Positions 57,798 through 64,000 of a stretch of 64,000 nt of DNA are shown here, piece by piece; positions within the stretch are counted from its first letter, which is position 1, and every line of letters starts with the position of its first letter. A program made the translations under genes and the position numbers. Under the pieces are notes generated by a model, which saw only the letters and a list, made by a program, of their open reading frames with translations, ran no database searches and was not told the origin of the DNA. This DNA is from Glossina fuscipes (Eukaryota; Arthropoda; Insecta; Diptera; Glossinidae). Location: the NCBI RefSeq assembly GCF_014805625.2, contig NW_023998493.1, positions 2,729,417 to 2,793,416 on the forward strand, read 5' to 3'.

Positions 57798-60667
57798 TTG
57801 TTTCTTCAGGCCCACTATCTCTCATTTATCAAAATGTTAGGGGTCTAAATTCGAAAATTCGTTCCACTTTTCTAAATTCTGTGAGCACGGAATTTTTCTG
57901 TTTGGCCTTTACTGAAACTTGGCTAAAACCCGATCTACATTCTTTTCATAATTCTTTCCAAGTGTTTAGAAATGATCGAGTAAATCGCATTGGTGGTGGT
58001 GTATTAATTGTCATATCTGCGTCAGTCCCGTCCAATTTAATTAAATTTCCCACTTCTCCTGACGTTGTATTTATCGCTATTCGTGCGAATATGCCTGATA
58101 AACATCTATTTATAACCTGCTCCTATATTCCCCCAAATTCTGATATCTCCATTTACAAGAAACACGCTGCCCTCATTTGTGAATTGGCCAAGCGGTCTAG
58201 ACCCACCGATTTGGTCGTTGCATTATGTGACTTCAATTTGCCTCAAGTCATTTGGTGTAACACTGATAATTATGGCTGTTTGGTTCCTACTTCAACGTCT
58301 GATAGGGCTGTTGTGTTCTTTAGTGAATTGTTTGATCATAATTTGGGTCAATATAATCGTACCCCTAATTGTAATGGTAGACTGCTTGATCTCTGCTTTG
58401 CCAATTGTCCCGAGATTTACGTAAATCGTTGTCCACCTTTTAGTGTACCTGAGGATCCTTATCATCCCTCAATATGCATTTCCTTTCATCATATTAATGA
58501 TGGTTTGTTGAAATGCCTTAATGTGCCAACTCAAACTTTTTTAAATAATTTTTATGATTTTCATAAAATCAATATTGTATTATTAAAACATCGTCTTTCA
58601 CATCTGACGCTTGATTTCTCAACCGGTAGTATTGAAAGCTTATTGCCATCGTTCTACAATACATTAAATCTAGCTATTGCTGCATCTGTTCCGATCAAGC
58701 GTAGTCGACCTCGAAGCAGATGTCCCCCGTGGTTTAATAAGACAATTAAATATCACAAGAATAGAAAAAACACGCTATTCAAAAAATATTCGAAAAGTGG
58801 CTCTGCGCTCGACTATGTCGCTTACTCGGTGGCAAGGCATCGATTTCACTCCCTCAACCATCATTATTACTGCAGATACCTTCAGTTCATTAAATCCTCT
58901 CTGTTTGCTAATCCTAAATTCTTCTTTAAATTTGTTAACTCTAAAAGAAAAATTTCCACATATCCCGCTCATGTTTCTTTCAATGGCTGTGGTTCGTCGG
59001 ATGATTTTGAAATCTCAAATCTATTTGCTGAGTATTTCCGACGAAACTTTTCGATTGCTAATTTCGATTTATCAGCAAACTACCCATATCCTATAACTAA
59101 CTCGGTTTCAATACCTAACTTGGTTATTTCGGAAGATGATATTTTCAAAGGGTTGAGTTCTCTAAAATACAGTTGTTCGCCTGGACCTGATGGAATTCCA
59201 TCATGTGTACTTAAATCTTGCGCTGTCGAGTTGTGTGGTGTGATCTCAAAGATTTTTAACATGTCCTTGTGTTCAGGTGTTTTCCCTTCATGTTGGAAGA
59301 GTAGTTTCCTTATTCCTATCCACAAGAGTGGAAGTAGACAATTTGTTGAGAACTACAGAGGCATAGCCAAGTTGAGTGTCTTGCCCAAGTTGTTCGAGCG
59401 TATTGTGACTCAGCATTTAGCCTTTGCCATTAATTCGTATATTTCTCCGCACCAGCACGGCTTTCGGAAAGGGCGATCTACAGTCACCAACTTGTTAGAG
59501 TTTACCTGTCATGTTTTCAAGGCTTTTACTAGTGGCTCTCGCACAGATGTTATTTACACTGATTTAAGCAAAGCATTTGATTTGGTTAACCATAGACTAC
59601 TTATCTTTAAACTCCAAGCCTCTGGTTTCCCACCCTACTTAGTGAAATGGATAAGCTCTTATCTGCACAATAGATCCTTCAGAGTTTTGTTTAACTTCAT
59701 TAGCTCGGATGAATTTCCCGTTACGTCTGGCGTACCTCAAGGAAGTCACTTGGGTCCCATTTTATTTACTTTATACATTAACGATCTCCCATCGGTGGTT
59801 AATTTCAGCCAGATCTTAATGTATGCTGATGATGTGAAACTGTTTTCTTCCTTCTCTGCTGAATCGCAATCACATCAGCTTCAAGGTGATTTAGATAATT
59901 TTGTTGCATGGTGCTCTTTGAATCTCCTGCAACTAAATCTGAGTAAATGTAAGAAGCTTTCATTCTCAAGAAGAAAGTCATTCATTACTCAGTATTTCAT
60001 AGATTCGCATAAGTTGGAGGACGTCGATTCGATTACGGATTTAGGCGTCCTATTTGACCATAGGTTACGTTTTAACTTGCATATTGAGCTCTCGATTAGC
60101 AAAGCTAGATCCGCGCTTGGTTTTATAAAAAGGTGGTCCAAAGAGCTTGATGATCCCTACATTACGAAAAGGCTGTACATGTGTTTGGTTAGACCCATAC
60201 TCGAGTATGCCTCAGTTGTGTGGTCTCCTTCATATAGGTGCTACGTAGATTCAATTGAATCAGTTCAAAAGCAATTCTTGCTGTTTGCCCTTAGAAATTT
60301 GGGTTGGGATCCGATTGCCTCTCTTCCTCCGTATGAAAATAGGTTGCTTCTGCTGTCCCTACCGTCTCTTGAGAAACGTAGATTTGTTCTTGGCGTTTCC
60401 TTTCTAATTAAAGTAATAAATGGTGCTATTGACTCGCCTTCATTACTTGGTGAAGTAAGCTTCAATGTCCCTAACCGCTTCTCTAGGCACTTTATCTTGG
60501 TAAAGCTTAATCAGTGTAAATTTAATTATGAGCTGTTCAATCCGCTCAGAGTCGTTTGCAAGAACCTAAATGACGTCTACCACTTATTCTCGTTATCGAA
60601 CCCTTTAAAGTCCATTAAAGCAACATTGCTTAATACGCGCGATTTACCTATGTCGTATTTAAACTAG
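57761..60667 (+). CDS. LINE ORF2: APE endonuclease and reverse transcriptase
   Basis: Polyprotein that nicks the target and reverse-transcribes the LINE RNA in the nucleus. The open frame starts after a stop at 57758 and overlaps the end of ORF1. There is no in-frame ATG before the endonuclease; the first possible starts are non-ATG (GTG at 57881 lies after the first motif). Motifs: IYQNVRGLNSK (57824-57856), FTETWL, CDFNLP (usually GDFNLP), YHPS (usually DH.P), FLIPIHKSG, ENYRGIAKLS, HGFRKGRST, TDLSKAFD (RT motif A, about 59558), GVPQGSHLGPILFTLYINDL (about 59726) and YADDVKLF (59822). The region after the thumb ends at TAG (60665) without RNase H. Translation probably depends on reinitiation or frameshift after ORF1. 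Confidence 0.85.
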   Translation, partial: YQGNSLVAFKKLIVSSGPLSLIYQNVRGLNSKIRSTFLNSVSTEFFCLAFTETWLKPDLHSFHNSFQVFRNDRVNRIGGGVLIVISASVPSNLIKFPTSPDVVFIAIRANMPDKHLFITCSYIPPNSDISIYKKHAALICELAKRSRPTDLVVALCDFNLPQVIWCNTDNYGCLVPTSTSDRAVVFFSELFDHNLGQYNRTPNCNGRLLDLCFANCPEIYVNRCPPFSVPEDPYHPSICISFHHINDGLLKCLNVPTQTFLNNFYDFHKINIVLLKHRLSHLTLDFSTGSIESLLPSFYNTLNLAIAASVPIKRSRPRSRCPPWFNKTIKYHKNRKNTLFKKYSKSGSALDYVAYSVARHRFHSLNHHYYCRYLQFIKSSLFANPKFFFKFVNSKRKISTYPAHVSFNGCGSSDDFEISNLFAEYFRRNFSIANFDLSANYPYPITNSVSIPNLVISEDDIFKGLSSLKYSCSPGPDGIPSCVLKSCAVELCGVISKIFNMSLCSGVFPSCWKSSFLIPIHKSGSRQFVENYRGIAKLSVLPKLFERIVTQHLAFAINSYISPHQHGFRKGRSTVTNLLEFTCHVFKAFTSGSRTDVIYTDLSKAFDLVNHRLLIFKLQASGFPPYLVKWISSYLHNRSFRVLFNFISSDEFPVTSGVPQGSHLGPILFTLYINDLPSVVNFSQILMYADDVKLFSSFSAESQSHQLQGDLDNFVAWCSLNLLQLNLSKCKKLSFSRRKSFITQYFIDSHKLEDVDSITDLGVLFDHRLRFNLHIELSISKARSALGFIKRWSKELDDPYITKRLYMCLVRPILEYASVVWSPSYRCYVDSIESVQKQFLLFALRNLGWDPIASLPPYENRLLLLSLPSLEKRRFVLGVSFLIKVINGAIDSPSLLGEVSFNVPNRFSRHFILVKLNQCKFNYELFNPLRVVCKNLNDVYHLFSLSNPLKSIKATLLNTRDLPMSYLN

Positions 60668-61015
60668 CTTTCATCCTTAAAAAGTCGTTACGTTTCGAAA
60701 GTGAATTATTGTTAATTTATTATCGGTTGCCAGGCTTATGCATGTTTGCGATGGCTTAGGGGTTCATTTGCAATTTGGTCCTGTACCGGTTGTAAGTGTG
60801 CTCCTATGCTGATAGTGTACATGCTTTTTTTTTCTTTTTTCTTTTTCTTTTTTTTTTTTCTCTTCTTATTTGTTTTATTATGCTTATACTCAATTTTATT
60901 GTTAATTAATATTAGTTTTGCATTAAGAGCCTATTGAACTCAACTGTTACTTGTTTAGTTGAGTTTCTAGTATAAGTGGAATAAAATAAATAAATAAAAA
61001 TAAATAAATAAATTA

Positions 61016-61724
61016 CAAATTCCTTTTTTTTCCTTTTTGTCCCTTCTTTTATCAATATTTGTAAAAATTTCTCTATGAATACTGCGACGCCTTGCAATCA
61101 TGGCAATCATTCGTTGTTCTCTTCGAACGTCTCTGAATTAAAATATATTTTGGTGCAAAAAATGCAAAGACTCGTATCAGCCGATCAGCCCGAGGGCTTA
61201 AGTCCACCCCGGCAACTATTCATTCTTCTTTTTTTGGGCATTGTAAGTCTTTAAGCAATAATAGTAATTTTGATAATGACAAAATCCTAATTTCGATTTT
61301 CAGATAATTTCCTGCTCACTTTTACTAAATGATATGATCCATAAAATTTTATCAGAAATTCCAAAGTACTCGAATTCTATTATTAATTTATGAAGGCTTT
61401 TTGAAAAACATTTTTGTGTTTATTGAAACTATCTAATGCGTTAACAAACTTGATTTTTCTTGTTACCGACGAACTAGTATCTGTTTCAGTGGATAGACTT
61501 AATGTGTTGGCTGAAATATATGATTGAAAGTTCAATATACCACATAGCAAGCACTTCCGCCGTTTGAACAAGGAACATGTTTAATGGCTGCACTATTCTT
61601 TCGAGGGCCGTTGAAATGTGTTGTTACACCTGCCGCGTCATCGCGTAGTCTATTCAGCAAGTGCTAGAATGATGGCGTTTTCAATCTGTAAATCGCAGTC
61701 TTTTCTGTTGTAGACGAAACCATG
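61016..61724. other. AT-rich spacer
   Basis: No feature recognised. Confidence 0.35.
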
Positions 61725-62000
61725 GATATTATAGTCAACTATCATCTAATCAGACATTTAGAATGCAGTGGCCTTTTTGGCGACATGCAATATGCTTTTC
61801 GCAAAAATCTGTCCACAAGTAAGCTAACGTCCTACCCCACCGGCAGGTGAAACCAAGCAATTTGCCACTTTGGCGAAAGTAAGGTCTTTAGCCCAGATAC
61901 CACCAAAACCTTCAATAGGTATGGCGTGATGCTCTTGTCTTCAAGTTGATTGAAGTGTCGAAAGAAGCGGCTCAAAAAATGCTTCAATGCAGCTGTTATC
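61725..62000 (+). pseudogene. Degenerate LINE reverse transcriptase fragment
   Basis: About 61729-61815 reads IIVNYHLIRHLECSGLFGDM followed by QYAFRKNLSTS, the QYGFRKGRST region of LINE reverse transcriptases. After a frameshift, DTTKTFNRY (for D.SKAFDRVWH) and VFKLIEVSKEA follow near 61895-61960. It is less similar to the adjacent CR1-like ORF2 (HGFRKGRSTV) than the copy at 4252 is, so it probably represents a different LINE family. Confidence 0.6.
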
Positions 62001-64000
62001 CGTACCATTTAGGCTATCTATATCCAGCCAAAATTAGAGTATAACTCACATGTGTGATAAAAGAAATTTGTCCATCATCTAAGCCCAATTAAGCCGTTTT
62101 TTAAATTTACTTGCTGCCTTCAGATCAACCTACCAGCAGTAGTCTTCCCCTTTGTACCTGATATATATAACATTTTCATGTTGAACGCTCACAAATGCTG
62201 CTCCCTTTTCCTCACCTCTCTCTTTCTATAAGCCTTCGGGCCTAAGTATTAGGCTTGCGTGGTTCAATTTTAATACAGCTTTTGAGGATTGGTAATAGTT
62301 TTAATTTGAACAGTATAACAGAATTCACCATTGGACAGAATTAATTTACTCCACCGACTGCTGAAATACTATAAATAAATGATCAACGTTTATGCCGGTT
62401 TTTTATATGCATTGGTGCATTTTACACAAAGTATCTTTACATGTTTGGGTATATGTGAGCGTAGATCTGAGTATTGACATTTGCGAGAGTATATAATCCT
62501 GAGCACATGCAAAGACGTGTTCATGGGTTTCTCAATACGAAGTGTATGCGCAAAAGCATTGATTAACTAAAAACTGTGCAATAAGTTGACGTACAGCCAG
62601 TCCATATGTCGTCTGAGAAAAACGCCCCAAAACTTGCATGCTTGAGAAACTGACGTATCGTACATCAATTGCGAAAGTAAGCATTAGCAGGTGTGTTTCC
62701 AATGTCCTAATGCTAAAGAAACTAAACCGATAGAAGTCTGTTGCTATTAATAAGCAACTGGGTGAGCCAATGCATTGCATGAGGAGAGGAGCTGAAACAG
62801 ACAGATTTACTACTTGATTCGCATGAGTTTGTAACTTCACGTTAACATTTAACAAGTGCCTATATGAAAGAGCAATGATTTTTAGGAGGGGGTTATAAAA
62901 GGTTGAGAATACATGAACCGTTTTAGTATGCATCAAACTTACACGAACAGCTAGCTACAGTGCAACATCATTAACTGAAGGCGGATGTATGGATTGCTTG
63001 AGATGAAACACGTAAAGTAGAACCAACTTTAACGTATGTCGAGTATGTACCTTTTATCAATGTTTATGGTAATAATTATTGTATAAAGTAGAATGAAACG
63101 GAACTGACTTAGGAACGAAGAGCATGTGAAATGTCATGGCAGTGCCCGTAATAATAAAGTAACGTAACTAACTGGAGGTAGGTGCATTTTGTTATATAAG
63201 AAATTTTTAATCTTGTAGAGGTTTACTCTCGGGTATCTTATATAGTTGGGATGTTTGCACGCCTTTTGCCTTTTCCCTTTGTTCTGCTCATGAATTTACC
63301 TGAAGAGAGAACAAATCATTATTAATTTGCATATTTTGCAAAGTTTTATATGTACTTGTTTGCTTTTTTTTGTGTTTTAACAAATTAACTACGACTTGTT
63401 CGAATAGTGAGTTTCCCTGTTTAGCTGTTTATTCCATCCCTTTATATTCGTTTTTGTTATTCGCATTTATATTGCTATTCACTTACCAGTGAAATATATC
63501 GTTGTACATGCAGCAAGTAGGACAATTCCTTGGATTCGGCACGAATCGACTCGTACAAACTCACAGATCGGTACGCTCAAAAACATTGGGTGCTCAGCTG
63601 TAAACCACGGTTAAATGTGAACATATGTGTAACATATAAGCAACTTTCTTATGAGTTTCATAAAAAAAATGTATGGTGCAAATCGTACCATAATAACAGC
63701 TGTAGTGATCCACCCACTGGACTACTTAACTGACTTGATAATTATACAATTTCCTTAAATAGTCTTGGATGTCATTTTATGGATTTTAATTTTTTCATTC
63801 ATAAGAAAGATTTGAAATAAAAAAAAATGTCTGATTTGAAAACAAAATCGACGTTACTTATTCCTTCAACGGCATGTAAAGTCCTTCCCCCATCGATCTT
63901 TAAATCGTCCATCACCAACGTTTGTATCAGATTTAAACATGTTTTATGGACGTAATATCTTGTAACTCAAGGTCTGACATTGTTCACTGTTTGTCTGAAT
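62001..64000. other. AT-rich spacer to window end
   Basis: A minus-strand open segment at 62532-62936 (134 codons) has no recognised domain and no coding-like bias that I can see. Nothing else supported. Confidence 0.35.

Larger units (their letters stand above)
56971..61015 (+). mobile_element. CR1-like non-LTR retrotransposon, nearly full length
   Basis: Order: probable 5' UTR (about 56971-57194; starts near CAACTTTGTCGCGCGGTATA, boundary uncertain), short ORF1, long ORF2 without RNase H, a 3' UTR with a pyrimidine-rich run (60827-60861), and a TAAA/TAAATA-repeat tail (about 60980-61015). Absence of RNase H and the combination of an APE endonuclease with CR1/Jockey-group RT motifs suggest the CR1 clade. 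ORF2 has no stop or frameshift over 2.8 kb, so the insertion appears young. An older relative lies at 4252-5436. No target duplication was detected. Confidence 0.8.

Noticed and set aside
62532..62936. 134-codon minus-strand ORF
   Set aside because: No recognised motif, no signal peptide or domain pattern, and no coding-like composition relative to its surroundings.
1..64000. CRISPR arrays, operons, riboswitches or prokaryotic promoters
   Set aside because: No regularly spaced repeats or gene clusters; the sequence is clearly eukaryotic.

Overview
The window reads as AT-rich nuclear DNA of an insect, most likely a dipteran. That is inferred from base composition, the absence of any prokaryotic gene organisation, and the mix of mobile elements: I-clade and CR1-like LINEs, mariner, Tc1-like and piggyBac-like DNA transposons, an LTR element, and a dispersed repeat with TATACCCACC starts and CTTGTT ends of a kind common in flies. 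No host protein-coding gene, rRNA or intact tRNA can be identified with confidence. It looks like an intergenic or large-intron region in which nearly everything recognisable is transposon debris of different ages.

Layout. 0-6 kb: an internally deleted I-clade LINE with both termini and a 12-bp target site duplication (181-1841, minus), an older I-clade RNase H fragment (3.6-4.0 kb, minus), and a decayed copy (4.25-5.44 kb, plus) of the CR1-like LINE that is best preserved near the right end. 7-13 kb: pieces of the dispersed TATACCC/CTTGTT repeat and one orphan open segment. 20.8-22.4 kb: a solo LTR carrying a 22-bp minisatellite, then a degenerate I-clade RNase H tail. 25-31.4 kb: more copies of the dispersed repeat, a tRNA-like block, a dead mariner (27.4-28.3 kb), and an internally deleted I-clade ORF1 (31.4-30.95 kb, minus). 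34.7-35.8 kb: two copies of the same mariner family in opposite orientation. 37-38.2 kb: a SINE-like unit made of a tRNA-like head and a tail resembling the local I-clade LINE, then a Tc1-like fragment. 40.7-42.8 kb: the 5' part of an I-clade LINE abutting an RT fragment of opposite orientation. 43.9-45.5 kb: a piggyBac-like element with terminal inverted repeats, interrupted by a run of ten N. 48.2-50.2 kb: a diverged tandem segmental duplication with a bare LINE 3' end, flanked by an 8-bp duplication, close to the junction. 53.3-53.5 kb: a short tandem repeat. 57-61 kb: a CR1-like LINE with one long uninterrupted ORF2, the best coding sequence in the window. 61.7-62 kb: an RT remnant of another LINE.

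How the parts relate. The I-clade LINE family (at least five protein-coding fragments, one bare 3' tail, and one SINE-like unit with a related tail) is the most frequent. Its enzyme is the likely source of the SINE-like unit, because both end in the same sequence plus a TAA tail. The CR1-like family has one fresh and one old copy; the mariner family has three partial copies, none with an intact catalytic triad. I found no novel enzyme system. The most original signals are the tRNA/LINE-tail pairing, ORF1 deletions that break near the same point in three I-clade copies, the mariner inverted pair and the duplication with a LINE near its junction. All comparisons were made by eye, so percentages and clade assignments are not computed.
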